NCBI GenBank assembly: GCA_900314845.1
Contig: OMWV01000060.1
Span: forward strand, 1-46,192
Origin: an uncultured Eubacteriales bacterium
GTDB taxonomy: Bacteria; Bacillota; Clostridia; Lachnospirales; Lachnospiraceae
Direction: 5' to 3'
Length of the DNA: 46,192 bases
A program made the translations under genes and the position numbers. This document shows positions 7,226 to 14,701 of this stretch, in pieces. Each line of letters begins with the position of its first letter. The first letter of the stretch is position 1. The notes beneath the pieces were generated by a model that was not told the DNA's origin, did not search any database, and saw only the letters and a list, made by a program, of their open reading frames with translations.

Positions 7226-7474
7226 TTACTCTTCTTTTTTCTTCAACAGGCCCGCGAGAACCGGATTCTTCGCCAGAGCATAAATAAAATCATCGACATC
7301 GGGGCGTTCCGAAAAGCCGAGGAACTTAAGGGCCTCCCTGCCCTTATCTCCGTCCGCGCAGAATTTGTCAAGGATCGCCTCAAAAGACTTCTTGATCTCG
7401 TCCTCCGTCTTGCCCTTCATAGAGGCATAATTCTTTATGAACCTGTCTATCTTTTCCTTATCAGCTCCAGCCAT
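7226..7474 (-). CDS. Small helical protein, unknown
   Basis: An 82-residue, charged, mostly helical protein beginning MAGADKEKIDRFIKNYA, without a signal or membrane segment. AGGGTAA precedes the ATG. It sits 71 bases upstream of the membrane-anchored protein at 6771-7154 and 84 bases downstream of the CYTH gene, and may be co-transcribed with either. No family is recognised. Confidence 0.55.
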   Translation of the reverse strand: MAGADKEKIDRFIKNYASMKGKTEDEIKKSFEAILDKFCADGDKGREALKFLGFSERPDVDDFIYALAKNPVLAGLLKKKEE

Positions 7475-7558
7475 CTGCTTACCCTGCCGCGCCCGGCGCG
7501 GCTTCCTTTCCTAAAATATATGTAATTGTACCACTTTCCGCCGGCGCATGCCAGCCTG

Positions 7559-8059
7559 TCAGGCCTTTTGCAGTCTGGTCTGAACCCAGTACTCGGCCAT
7601 GCTCTGGCCGGGCAGGTCTGTCACATCCTCGCCCAGATAGGCGGCAAGGTCAGCATTTGCCGGATCCCAGCCCCGGGCCTCCTCCTCGGACGGGTACTCG
7701 ACCTCCGCGTACCAGAACTCCGAGGGCAGGCCCGCATCGACATGGTTCACCTCCAGGTGCATGCCGTCCCGCGTCAGATAGGTCCGCCTTTCCTTCTCGA
7801 TCAGGGGCAGGCCGATCATCTGCTCCAGCTCCTCGAACTGATCCGCTCCGATCAGGGTCTCCACCTCGTGGCGGACAAGCCTGCCGCCCGACTTGATGCA
7901 AAGGACAAACCGCGCGTCCCCACCGACTTTCTCCTCCCGGCGGATCCTCACGACAGGGGCATCTGCATGCAGATAGCCCTGCCTCATATTCTCCACAGCC
8001 AGCAAGGGCATATCCAGCTCCGGCCAGCCCTTCACCATCCATTTCCTTTCTATTTCCAT
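7559..8059 (-). CDS. CYTH-domain (triphosphate tunnel) protein
   Basis: The N-terminal MEIERKW is the signature EXEXK-type motif of CYTH proteins. These bind nucleotide or polyphosphate triphosphate in a beta-barrel tunnel with divalent metal. Alternating basic and acidic strands follow: VVRIRREE, RFVLCIKSGG, RHEVET and HLEVNHVD, ending EFWYAEVEYPSEEEA. Length, 166 residues, is normal for single-domain members. Such proteins act as tripolyphosphatases, thiamine triphosphatases or class IV adenylate cyclases. The sequence does not decide among these. Confidence 0.85.
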   Translation of the reverse strand: MEIERKWMVKGWPELDMPLLAVENMRQGYLHADAPVVRIRREEKVGGDARFVLCIKSGGRLVRHEVETLIGADQFEELEQMIGLPLIEKERRTYLTRDGMHLEVNHVDAGLPSEFWYAEVEYPSEEEARGWDPANADLAAYLGEDVTDLPGQSMAEYWVQTRLQKA

Positions 8060-8093
8060 AGTCTTCCTGCCTTTCCTCTCCGTCCGGAGTGCA

Positions 8094-8212
8094 TCCCACG
8101 CCCGGACTGTCGTCTCACGCCCGACATGCTCCTGTCATCTCACGTCCGACATGCTTCTATCAGATCACGTCCGATAATCTTCTGTTCTCTCACACCCGGA
8201 AATCTACTGCCA
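8094..8212. repeat. 25-bp minisatellite between two genes
   Basis: Four units of exactly 25 bases begin at 8113, 8138, 8163 and 8188, and a shortened 19-base unit begins at 8094. Each carries CACGTCCG or CACGCCCG near its start and a CTTCTGTCA-like end. The last unit overlaps the final codons and stop of the glycosyltransferase gene. The core resembles the ACGTCC half-site of the larger arrays, but the period is different. Confidence 0.75.
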
Positions 8213-9745
8213 TCCCGAAACTCTGTATATCTCAAAATCACCCAGAGACCCGGAGGGGGTCAGCGTATTTTTAAACTCCTCCACCGCCTCCCGGGGATAC
8301 TGGGTATTTGACCTGCCCCTGCGAGGGATCAGGTAGACGGCCCCCGGACGGCGCGACCTCTCCAGGCACTGGCCCGGCTCCACTGTACCCAGGTTCCCGT
8401 TCAAAAACATATCCAGATATTTATGGTAAATGCCCAACGGAGCCAGGTAAAATTCGGCTTTGTTGTCCAGCACAAAGACCTCATGACCCTGGGCCCGCTC
8501 CGCCTCGACAAAACGGTCGACCTCATCTATCTCCCCGGCCAGGGCATTTCCCATAAATGTCCCCTCGAAACAGGCGATATCCGTGTGAAATTCCAGATTT
8601 CTGCTGATATCGTATGTATTGTAGATCAGGATGTAAAAGAGGATGGCAGCATTTGCCATAAAAGCAGCGATAGAGACGATCCTCCTGAAAAAAGCCCGGA
8701 TCTTCCGTGCCCGAACCCCCCGGCCTGCCGCCAGGGCCTGCACATAGAGCAGGATCGCCGCCAGCATGACGGGCACAGAACAGATCTCAAAGTGAAATTT
8801 ATTTGCCAGGGGCACCATATTGATCATGCCGAAGCAGGAATAGACCAGGATGATCAGCATCAGAATGCCGGACCGGGATCTGGCCCTTGACCTGGCAAGC
8901 CGCCATATGGCAAATACAGCTCCCAGGGCCAGGCAGGCGGGCATGAGGGCGGCAGCGGCCGCGAAGGCCGGACCTTCCTCAAAGAGCCCCCGGTAATGGT
9001 AGTAGGCGGTAAAATTGCTGATGCCATAAAGGCACATATCCAGGAAATCATCAAAAGTCCCGCTGGCCAGCAGATAGATCAGGAAGGCCAGGCAGGGAAT
9101 CAGAAGGCCGGCCAGCCGGAAAAAGGCAGCTCTGAAGGCTTCCCTGACTCCTTTGCCCAGGAAAAGGCAGAGGATAAAAAGGCTGACCAGGCTGGCAGCG
9201 GCAGTAAAAAGGCCGTAGGTCTGCTTGCTTAAGACCGCCATGCCGCCCAGGATCCCGCTGGCAAAAAGGGCAGTCGGCTGGCTGATCCTCCCCCTTGCCG
9301 CGGCCGCCAGGTCTATCCCCATGAGGGTCAGCAGGAGGAAAAGGATAAAATCCGAGTATTCAAAAAATATGTTCGTGGAGAACATCATGATGACGCCAAA
9401 GCCCGGCAGGGCCGCCAGGATCCGGTCTGCCCCCAGCAGCCGGCCGCTCTTGTAGAGGAGGGCCCCGATGGCCGCAAAAAGAGCCGCCCCGGCCAGCCTC
9501 ATGACCAGGATATGCCTGCCGAATATGCAAAAAAGAATGCCGTTTATCAGCGCCGGCAGAGGCGTCTGCAGATAATTAAAATCCCTGTAAGGCAAAAGGC
9601 CCTTCGAAATATTCAGGGCAAATGTAAAATTCCAGACCTCATCTGTATTGATCAGCTCCCTGAAAAATGCGGCGAAAACCGCCGCCGCCAGGTAGAGCAG
9701 ACAGATGACAGCATCCCATTTAATAATTTTTCTTTCTCTATTCAT
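8204..9745 (-). CDS. Polytopic membrane glycosyltransferase (GT39/ArnT-like)
   Basis: The start is placed at the ATG at 9745 (MNRERKIIKWDAV), giving 513 residues. The longer frame runs into the divergent promoter region. About ten or more transmembrane helices are visible. The first periplasmic loop has an acidic pair (NTDEVWN, near residue 35) followed by GLLPYRDFNYLQTPL. This is the pattern of lipid-phosphate-sugar-dependent glycosyltransferases of the protein mannosyltransferase/ArnT superfamily. The donor is probably a polyprenyl-phosphate sugar; the acceptor is unknown. No Shine-Dalgarno sequence is visible. A TACAAT box lies seven bases before the ATG, raising the possibility of a leaderless transcript. 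It is divergent from the secreted paralog at 9900. Confidence 0.75.
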   Translation of the reverse strand: MNRERKIIKWDAVICLLYLAAAVFAAFFRELINTDEVWNFTFALNISKGLLPYRDFNYLQTPLPALINGILFCIFGRHILVMRLAGAALFAAIGALLYKSGRLLGADRILAALPGFGVIMMFSTNIFFEYSDFILFLLLTLMGIDLAAAARGRISQPTALFASGILGGMAVLSKQTYGLFTAAASLVSLFILCLFLGKGVREAFRAAFFRLAGLLIPCLAFLIYLLASGTFDDFLDMCLYGISNFTAYYHYRGLFEEGPAFAAAAALMPACLALGAVFAIWRLARSRARSRSGILMLIILVYSCFGMINMVPLANKFHFEICSVPVMLAAILLYVQALAAGRGVRARKIRAFFRRIVSIAAFMANAAILFYILIYNTYDISRNLEFHTDIACFEGTFMGNALAGEIDEVDRFVEAERAQGHEVFVLDNKAEFYLAPLGIYHKYLDMFLNGNLGTVEPGQCLERSRRPGAVYLIPRRGRSNTQYPREAVEEFKNTLTPSGSLGDFEIYRVSGWQ

Positions 9746-9818
9746 GTGTGTATTGTAGCACGAAATGACGACGTCTGATGTAAAGATTATGTGAACTCTG
9801 AAAGGCGGCCCGAAAATA

Positions 9819-9847
9819 TTGACACGATCTACCCGGCGGGGTAAATT
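9819..9847 (+). promoter_or_regulatory. Promoter and palindrome of secreted paralog 1
   Basis: TTGACA (9819-9824), 17 bases, TAATTT-like TAAATT (9842-9847). Between the boxes lies the palindrome TACCC-GGCG-GGGTA (9830-9843). The same arrangement precedes paralog 2. In form it resembles CsoR-type operators such as that of Bacillus copZA, but no regulator gene is present to support this. Confidence 0.7.
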
Positions 9848-9899
9848 GAACTTAGATTTGAACTCATTAACGCAAATCAGATCAAGGGAGAGATTTATT

Positions 9900-10763
9900 A
9901 TGAAGAAAAAGGCATGTAAAACGCTTGCGGCCGCCAGTGCATTTGCCATGGTCCTGACCCTGCTGCCGGCAGGCTCGGCCCAGGCAGCGGCCATCTATCT
10001 GCCCACGAGATCCGTAACCTACAAAAAGTTAAACGGCAAATGGGTAAAGAACCAGTCGGAAAAGATCAGCTGCAACAAGAAGGGGCTGAGGAAACTTGTG
10101 ACTGGCACATCCTATGCGCCTGACGGAAGCAAGTCCGGATCCGACACGAAGTCTGTCTACACCTATTCCGGGAGAAAGCTGCGCTCTTTCCTCTTCTACA
10201 ACGGAAGCAGTTATTCTTCAGAAACCTACAAATATGACAAGAAAGGCAGGCTGGTGAAGGCAGGGACAGCCGACCCAGCGAACTATACCACATATAAGTA
10301 TAAGGGCAAAAGCAAAAAGCCCGTCAGCTCCACCTCCTATTACGGGGAAATGAAGCTGAATTCCATAAAGTACTCCTATAAGAAGAACACGGAGATCCGC
10401 TCCATCACCTATGGAGGAGGAAAGGCAAAAGAGACCTTCTATTTTAACAAGAACAGAAAACTGATAAAGTGGATCAGCTCATTTCCGGATGACAAATCAA
10501 CAACCATTTACAAGTATGACAAGAAGGGCAATGTCATAAAACAGACAAAAAAATCCACATATGGAACCGTTATCACCAAAACTTCCTATAAATATTATAA
10601 AAAGAAGTTTATCAGGCAGAAGATCACAAAGCAGACAAGCTATGATCAGAAGGGCCAGGTGATAGACACGTGGGCCTACAAGACTGTCTACTCAGGCTTT
10701 AAGAAGTATAAAGTGAAGGCTGCCCGCGTCAGCTGGTCGCCGGATCCGGCAGGTGAAAATTGA
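9900..10763 (+). CDS. Secreted YD-repeat-like protein, paralog 1 of 3
   Basis: The ATG at 9900 follows AGGGAGAG. The signal peptide (MKKKACKTLAAASAFAMVL, cleavage near AQA-A) is nearly identical to that of the next two genes. The mature part, about 255 residues, is basic and Tyr/Lys/Ser rich. It repeats short beta units such as YKYDKKGRLVK, YKYKGKSKKPVSS and YKYDKKGNVIK, reminiscent of YD/RHS-type or MORN-like hairpin repeats. All three paralogs end near TVYSGFKK(Y/F)K, but this one continues about 17 residues further. Surface attachment or binding is a guess. The stop codon TGA lies inside the -35 box of paralog 2. Confidence 0.8.
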   Translation: MKKKACKTLAAASAFAMVLTLLPAGSAQAAAIYLPTRSVTYKKLNGKWVKNQSEKISCNKKGLRKLVTGTSYAPDGSKSGSDTKSVYTYSGRKLRSFLFYNGSSYSSETYKYDKKGRLVKAGTADPANYTTYKYKGKSKKPVSSTSYYGEMKLNSIKYSYKKNTEIRSITYGGGKAKETFYFNKNRKLIKWISSFPDDKSTTIYKYDKKGNVIKQTKKSTYGTVITKTSYKYYKKKFIRQKITKQTSYDQKGQVIDTWAYKTVYSGFKKYKVKAARVSWSPDPAGEN

Positions 10764-10788
10764 CACTACCTACCCGAAAGGGTAAATT
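10760..10788 (+). promoter_or_regulatory. Promoter and palindrome of secreted paralog 2
   Basis: TTGACA (10760-10765), 17 bases, TAAATT (10783-10788), with TACCC-GAAA-GGGTA (10771-10784) between the boxes. The -35 box overlaps the TGA stop codon of paralog 1. The four central bases differ from paralog 1 while both 5-bp arms are kept. Confidence 0.75.
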
Positions 10789-10847
10789 TATATTAGATTT
10801 CCTTTTGTTATGCAGATCAGATCATAAGATCAAGGGAGAGATTTATT

Positions 10848-11786
10848 ATGAAGAAAAAGACACTAAGAACCATCGCGGCCGCCGGTGCATTTGCCATGGC
10901 CCTGACCCTGCTGCCGGCAGGCTCTGCCCAGGCGGCATCCACCTATCTGCCCACGAAGCAGGTCGTCTACACACAAAAAGACGGCAAGTGGGTCAAAAAT
11001 AACAGCATAAAAACCAGTTACAACAAAAAGGGCGCCGCCATTAAAACTGTCAGTACCTTCTATCAGGATAACACCGTATACACGACAAAGAGAAGCTACA
11101 AGGGCAGCAATTGGACCGGCGAAAAATGCTACTCGGGCAATATTCTCACTTATAAGACGAGCATCAGCTATAAAAAGGGCCTTCCCCGCGTAATGAAGAC
11201 AGCATATTATAATGGTCTTTCTAATCCCGGCAAGACCGTCTTCAAGTATAAGGGAAAGCTTCCGGTCACTATATCCCTCTATATGAAGGGCAAGAAATTC
11301 GGATACTGGAAAAACACATTTAAAAAGGGCAGGCTGATCAGCCACGCCTATTACTCAGCAGACGGGGAGATAAACCAAACAGAAACATACAGCTACAAAA
11401 ACGGAGATCTTGTCAAATCTTCCACCTATACTTACATCGGTGGCAAAAAAGAGCTCTCCGGTGCGAGCAAATACACCTATAAAAAACACAGGCTTGTCAA
11501 GTCCGTAAAGAAGGCCGGCAGCGAAGTTACCAACACAACCTATAACAAAAAAGGCCTGCCCGTGAAAGAAACCTATAAGTCCTCTGCTTCCTCCCGCCAG
11601 ACCACTTACAGCTATAAATACTACAAAAACAAAGCCGTAAAGGAGATCCTCTGCCAGACGAAGTATGACTTTGGCGATGAGACCAGAAGCTATAAGTCCA
11701 AAAATGTCTACTCCGGCTTTAAAAAGTTTAAGTCCACACCAACGCCCGGTATTATTGAAAAATATCTTACGGATGTCGGGCAGTAG
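10848..11786 (+). CDS. Secreted YD-repeat-like protein, paralog 2 of 3
   Basis: This 312-residue product has the same signal peptide type as its neighbours (LTLLPAGSAQA) and the conserved early motif YLPTK-x-VVYTQKDGKWVK. Its repeat region has diverged most (SYNKKGAAIKTV, YKYKGKLPVTIS, TYNKKGLPVKE). The near-terminal motif NVYSGFKKFKS is kept, then 20 extra residues. A GGGAGAG Shine-Dalgarno sequence precedes the ATG. An intrinsic terminator follows at 11797-11836, so paralog 2 is insulated from paralog 3. The function is unknown. Confidence 0.8.
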   Translation: MKKKTLRTIAAAGAFAMALTLLPAGSAQAASTYLPTKQVVYTQKDGKWVKNNSIKTSYNKKGAAIKTVSTFYQDNTVYTTKRSYKGSNWTGEKCYSGNILTYKTSISYKKGLPRVMKTAYYNGLSNPGKTVFKYKGKLPVTISLYMKGKKFGYWKNTFKKGRLISHAYYSADGEINQTETYSYKNGDLVKSSTYTYIGGKKELSGASKYTYKKHRLVKSVKKAGSEVTNTTYNKKGLPVKETYKSSASSRQTTYSYKYYKNKAVKEILCQTKYDFGDETRSYKSKNVYSGFKKFKSTPTPGIIEKYLTDVGQ

Positions 11787-11796
11787 AAAGTACCTT

Positions 11797-11840
11797 TGCC
11801 AGACAGCGACCAAAGCATAGAAGCCGCTGCCTGGCATTCT
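11797..11840 (+). terminator. Terminator after secreted paralog 2
   Basis: TGCCAG-x-CAGCG pairs with CGCTG-x-CTGGCA (11797-11836), followed by a T-rich tail TTCTTTCTTTC. Confidence 0.75.
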
Positions 11841-11887
11841 TTCTTTCATAAAGATTGCGAAAATTCTAGCATAGAGCTATGAAAATA

Positions 11888-11916
11888 TTGACATTAACCC
11901 CCCCCAAGGCTATACT
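11888..11916 (+). promoter_or_regulatory. Promoter of secreted paralog 3
   Basis: TTGACA (11888-11893), 17 bases, TATACT (11911-11916). The spacer holds eight C in a row followed by AAGG, a degenerate form of the palindrome seen before paralogs 1 and 2. Upstream GAAAATA and downstream TTAGATTT and ATCAGATCA are shared with the other promoters. Confidence 0.7.
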
Positions 11917-11978
11917 TTTCTTAGATTTGTCGTTTTTTAACACGGATCAGATCATAGTTTGAAGGGAGAAAAATATTT

Positions 11979-12812
11979 ATGAAGAAAAACACACTGCGAA
12001 CCATCGCTGCCGCAGGCGCATTTGCCATGGCTCTGACCCTGCTGCCGGCAGGCTCTGCCCAGGCGGCATCCGTAAGCTATCTGCCCACGAAATCCGTAAG
12101 CTACGATATGGACAACGGCAAATGGGTAAAAAGCGCAGTAGGTAAGATCAGCTATAACAAGAAAGGTCTCACAAAACTTTCGACGAGTACATCTTATCTG
12201 CCCGACGGAAGCAAGTCCGGCCCTGCCAGCAAGATTGTCTATACCTATTCCGGAAGCAAACTGCGCACTCTCAAGGAATACTCTGGAAAAGATCTTCTGC
12301 ATTCGGAGACAAACAAATATGACAAGAAGGGCAGACTGGTAAAGGTGAAGAGCATTCTGAGCATGGACATGCCCGCCGAAACTACCTATAAGTATAAGGG
12401 TAAAGGCAAAAAGCCCGTCAGTTCCGTCTACTACTTCCAGGGACGGAAGTCTTCTTCAACCAAATATTCTTATAGGGGCCGCACGGAGACTCAGAAAACA
12501 ACTTATACGGATGGCACAAAGGAAACAGCAACTTACCGGTATAACAAGAGCGGAAGACTGATAAAAATGACAACCTCTTCTCCGGACTACAAGTCAACCA
12601 CCACGTACAAGTATGACAAGTGGGGCAATGTAACAAAATTAACGTCGAAAAACTCTTATGGATCATATGTTACAAAATATTCCTATCAGTATTATAAGAA
12701 AAAGTTTGTAAAGCAGGAAATTGCAACAACCACTGAATATGATACGGATGGCAAATTAACCTCCACATCTGCAGCCAAGACTGTTTACTCCGGTTTTAAG
12801 AAGTTTAAGTAA
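11979..12812 (+). CDS. Secreted YD-repeat-like protein, paralog 3 of 3
   Basis: The 277-residue product is closest to paralog 1: it shares YAPDGSKSG/YLPDGSKSG, YTYSG-x-KLR, NKYDKKGRLVKV, TYKYKGKGKKPVSS and the final TVYSGFKKFK, where it ends. The signal peptide cleaves near AQA-A. Strongly cationic and Tyr-rich, it probably acts outside the cell. The three genes look like a tandem duplication with separate promoters, not an operon. Confidence 0.8.
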   Translation: MKKNTLRTIAAAGAFAMALTLLPAGSAQAASVSYLPTKSVSYDMDNGKWVKSAVGKISYNKKGLTKLSTSTSYLPDGSKSGPASKIVYTYSGSKLRTLKEYSGKDLLHSETNKYDKKGRLVKVKSILSMDMPAETTYKYKGKGKKPVSSVYYFQGRKSSSTKYSYRGRTETQKTTYTDGTKETATYRYNKSGRLIKMTTSSPDYKSTTTYKYDKWGNVTKLTSKNSYGSYVTKYSYQYYKKKFVKQEIATTTEYDTDGKLTSTSAAKTVYSGFKKFK

Positions 12813-12981
12813 AGGCTGCCGCCAGCGGCTGGGAGCTGTATCCTTAATACGGTGAAGTATACCCAGAAACGAGTTGTCAAGGAACTTATTAATCAAATTC
12901 AAAAAATCCACAATTTTGCGTACTGTGCTGGCTTTGAAAAAATAATTTCAACGGCTCCCGTTGATTTTTGCTCTTTCTGCG

Positions 12982-13009
12982 TATAATTGAAGTAGGAAAA
13001 TCCCTACTT
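12982..13009 (+). promoter_or_regulatory. AbrB-antitoxin operator and -10 box
   Basis: TATAAT at 12982-12987 is followed by the inverted repeat AAGTAGG (12990-12996) and CCTACTT (13003-13009). The palindrome covers the expected transcription start, as in self-repressed toxin-antitoxin operons. The -35 box is weak (TTGATT, spacer 15). Confidence 0.6.
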
Positions 13010-13039
13010 TCCATATTTTCAGAAAGGTGGTGCAAAACC

Positions 13040-13315
13040 ATGTTAGCAAAAGCGTTTGTGGACAACGCAAAAGTCATGGCGAAAGGACAGGTCACAATCC
13101 CGAAAGATGTTCGTGACGTTCTCGGTGTAGCAAGCGGCGATAGGGTTACTTTCGTGGTGGAAGGAAACACTGTCCGTATCGTTAATTCTGCTGTCTATGC
13201 CATGCAAATGCTCCAACGGGAAATGGCAGAAGAAGCTGAACGCACCGGCCTGACTTCGGAAGATGATGTGATGACGCTCGTCAAGGAATTGAGAAATGAG
13301 GACGAGAAGGCTTGA
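13040..13315 (+). CDS. AbrB/MazE-type antitoxin
   Basis: The start is the ATG at 13040 after AAAGGTGG; the longer frame from 12968 would cross the operator. The 91-residue protein has the swapped-hairpin DNA-binding domain: VMAKGQVTIPKDVRDVLGV, then GDRVTFVVEGNTVRIVN. A helical acidic tail follows (about 50-91) that would bind and neutralise a toxin. Its last codons overlap the TTG start of a PIN-domain reading frame. It is normally half of a VapBC-like module, and here the antitoxin is intact while the toxin is deleted (next entry). Confidence 0.85.
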   Translation: MLAKAFVDNAKVMAKGQVTIPKDVRDVLGVASGDRVTFVVEGNTVRIVNSAVYAMQMLQREMAEEAERTGLTSEDDVMTLVKELRNEDEKA

Positions 13316-13425
13316 GAGTTTTGATAGATACCAACGTCCTCCTTACCGGCGATAAAGATTTTTTGGAATCTGGCGTAAAAAAGCCGGCGATTATGACGCC
13401 GGCAGAATTTTTAAATATTGACTGA
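13312..13425 (+). pseudogene. PIN-domain toxin with internal deletion
   Basis: A 37-codon frame begins at TTG (13312), overlapping the antitoxin stop. It reads RVLIDTNVLL, the first strand of a PIN domain with its catalytic Asp, and then directly TGDKDFLESGVKKPAIMTP, the last acidic motif and C-terminus of the same family. The middle, about 90-100 residues holding the other acidic residues, is missing in frame. The product cannot be an active ribonuclease. Remnants of both ends in one frame make a clean internal deletion the simplest reading. Confidence 0.75.
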
Positions 13426-13436
13426 TTGCAAAAGAC

Positions 13437-13487
13437 AGAGACTGTTGCATTAATGAACATTTTCATTGATGCAGCAGCCTCTTTTTC
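13437..13487 (+). terminator. Terminator of the antitoxin unit
   Basis: A long imperfect stem (GAGAC-TGTTGCAT-TAATGA / TCATTGATGCAGCAG-CCTC, 13437-13481) is followed by CTTTTTCTCT. It faces the SRP RNA gene and could serve both directions. Confidence 0.75.
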
Positions 13488-13534
13488 TCTGTCAGGAGCC
13501 CCTTATTGCAGCCCCATATAATTTAATAATTAAT

Positions 13535-13798
13535 CCGTGCGTTCCGGCTTCGAGCATGGCCCATGGACGGTACCGCTGCAGCCAGCTCGGTCCAGGCTGC
13601 CTCACGGCACACAGAAGCTCCGGCTTAGTGCTGCTTCATTCCTGACCTGACACGGTTCACCGGTTTCTGTTGCGCGAGACCCAAACGTCAACGCCGCTTA
13701 CAACGGGCAGCTCCACAGACCAAAACCCTCGGTCGGAACATGACCCCTGCTGGAGCGGATTGCAGGTACAGGGCACCGCTATCTCCCCGGCTGCACGG
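13535..13798 (-). ncRNA. ffs: Large signal recognition particle RNA
   Basis: About 264 nt, 5' end at 13798. The ends CCGTGC and GCACGG pair. The 5' part carries GGGGAGATAGCGGTGCCCTG and TGCAATCCGCTCCAGCAGGG, the Alu domain of Firmicutes-type long SRP RNA. The middle reads TTGACGTTTGGGTCTCGCGC. The universal S-domain hairpin reads GTCAGGTCAGGAATGAAGCA, where the GGAA loop is closed by A-U instead of the usual C-G, a compensated change. The later part has GCCTGGACCGAGCTGGCTGC. The RNA guides membrane proteins to the translocon with Ffh. It fills most of the 475-base stretch without protein genes between 13426 and 13900. Confidence 0.93.
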
Positions 13799-13831
13799 AA
13801 GTTTTAAGTCTGTAAAAAATCTAACCAAGTT

Positions 13832-13860
13832 AGTATAACTGAAAGCCCGGTTTCTGTCAA
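13832..13860 (-). promoter_or_regulatory. SRP RNA promoter
   Basis: Minus-strand TTGACA (13855-13860), exactly 17 bases, TATACT (13832-13837). The start would lie about 25 bases before the folded 5' end, implying leader trimming. The -35 box sits in the loop of a GAAAGCCCG / CGGGCTTTC stem (13841-13872) that follows the upstream operon. Confidence 0.85.
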
Positions 13861-13900
13861 GCTCGGGCTTTCTGCCTGCCTTCTCTCTTTCGGCAGATCT

Positions 13901-14701
13901 TTACTTTCTCTCCAGATGGCCCGGAAGCTTAAAATAGTCCTCATAGGCACGCGGATTGCCTGCAAGAACAGAGCCGCCCTTGTCGAATGTCAGAGGGCTG
14001 CCGTCCATGCGGGAGACTTTTCCCCCGGCTTCCGTCACGATCAGAGATCCTGCCGCGTAATCCCAGGGGGAAAGCTGCAGTTCAAAGAAGAGACCGCAGC
14101 GGCCTTCCGCGATATCGCACAGATCCAGGGCCGCAGCACCGCTTCTGCGGATGTCATAGCTTGCGCGGTGAAGGGTCTTGGCCAGATCAAATGTATCGTC
14201 TATCAGTTCCTCATTGTAAGGAGACGTTCCCACAGCCACAAGCTCCTCGGAAAGAGGATGGGAGGATACGTGGATCTGCTTTCCGTTCAGGAAAGCGCCG
14301 CCCCCCTTCTGGGCTGAGTACATCTCTCCCGTGAAAGGATTGTAGACAACTGCCAGCACCATCTGGCCGTCTCTGGCAAGGCCGGCGGAGACGCAGCTCT
14401 TCTTGTAATTCTTTATGAAGTTCGTAGTCCCGTCTATGGGATCCACGATGAAGGCATAGCCCTGGCCGGCGCCCTTGCTGCAATCGCCCTCCTCGGCTAC
14501 GAACTGAGCCTGGGGCAGGATCTTCTCGAATTCATCCTTTAAGGCTTCCTGAATAGCCATATCATACTTTGTCACAAAATTGGCCTTGCCCGCCTTCGTG
14601 ACCATACTGCGCTCTGCGTCATTTACGAATAAGATGATATCCCCGCACTTCTTGACAGCGGCTATGATATCATCCAGCCTGACTGCCGTCTCATCTAACA
14701 T
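13901..14701 (-). CDS. Inositol monophosphatase family protein
   Basis: The start is the ATG at 14701 ([16 protein letters not shown]), which overlaps the dapL stop codon by seven bases (ATGTTAG). Longer frames only read dapL out of frame. The 266-residue product has the metal-binding signatures of the family: VAEEGD, then [10 protein letters not shown], and near the end [17 protein letters not shown]. Family members dephosphorylate inositol phosphates, or adenosine 3',5'-bisphosphate, or fructose bisphosphate. The sequence does not say which. Translational coupling to dapL suggests co-expression with diaminopimelate synthesis. Confidence 0.9.
   Translation of the reverse strand: MLDETAVRLDDIIAAVKKCGDIILFVNDAERSMVTKAGKANFVTKYDMAIQEALKDEFEKILPQAQFVAEEGDCSKGAGQGYAFIVDPIDGTTNFIKNYKKSCVSAGLARDGQMVLAVVYNPFTGEMYSAQKGGGAFLNGKQIHVSSHPLSEELVAVGTSPYNEELIDDTFDLAKTLHRASYDIRRSGAAALDLCDIAEGRCGLFFELQLSPWDYAAGSLIVTEAGGKVSRMDGSPLTFDKGGSVLAGNPRAYEDYFKLPGHLERK

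Noticed and set aside
9819-9900. Upstream TTG start for secreted paralog 1
   Set aside because: That TTG is the -35 box of the promoter; the signal peptide starts at the ATG at 9900 with a proper ribosome site.
12968-13040. Longer N-terminus for the AbrB antitoxin
   Set aside because: It would place the operator and -10 box inside the gene; the ATG at 13040 has AAAGGTGG and begins the family domain correctly.
13841-13872. GAAAGCCCG / CGGGCTTTC hairpin as terminator of the dapL operon
   Set aside because: There is no T-tract on the minus strand after the stem; it is noted only as overlapping the SRP RNA promoter.
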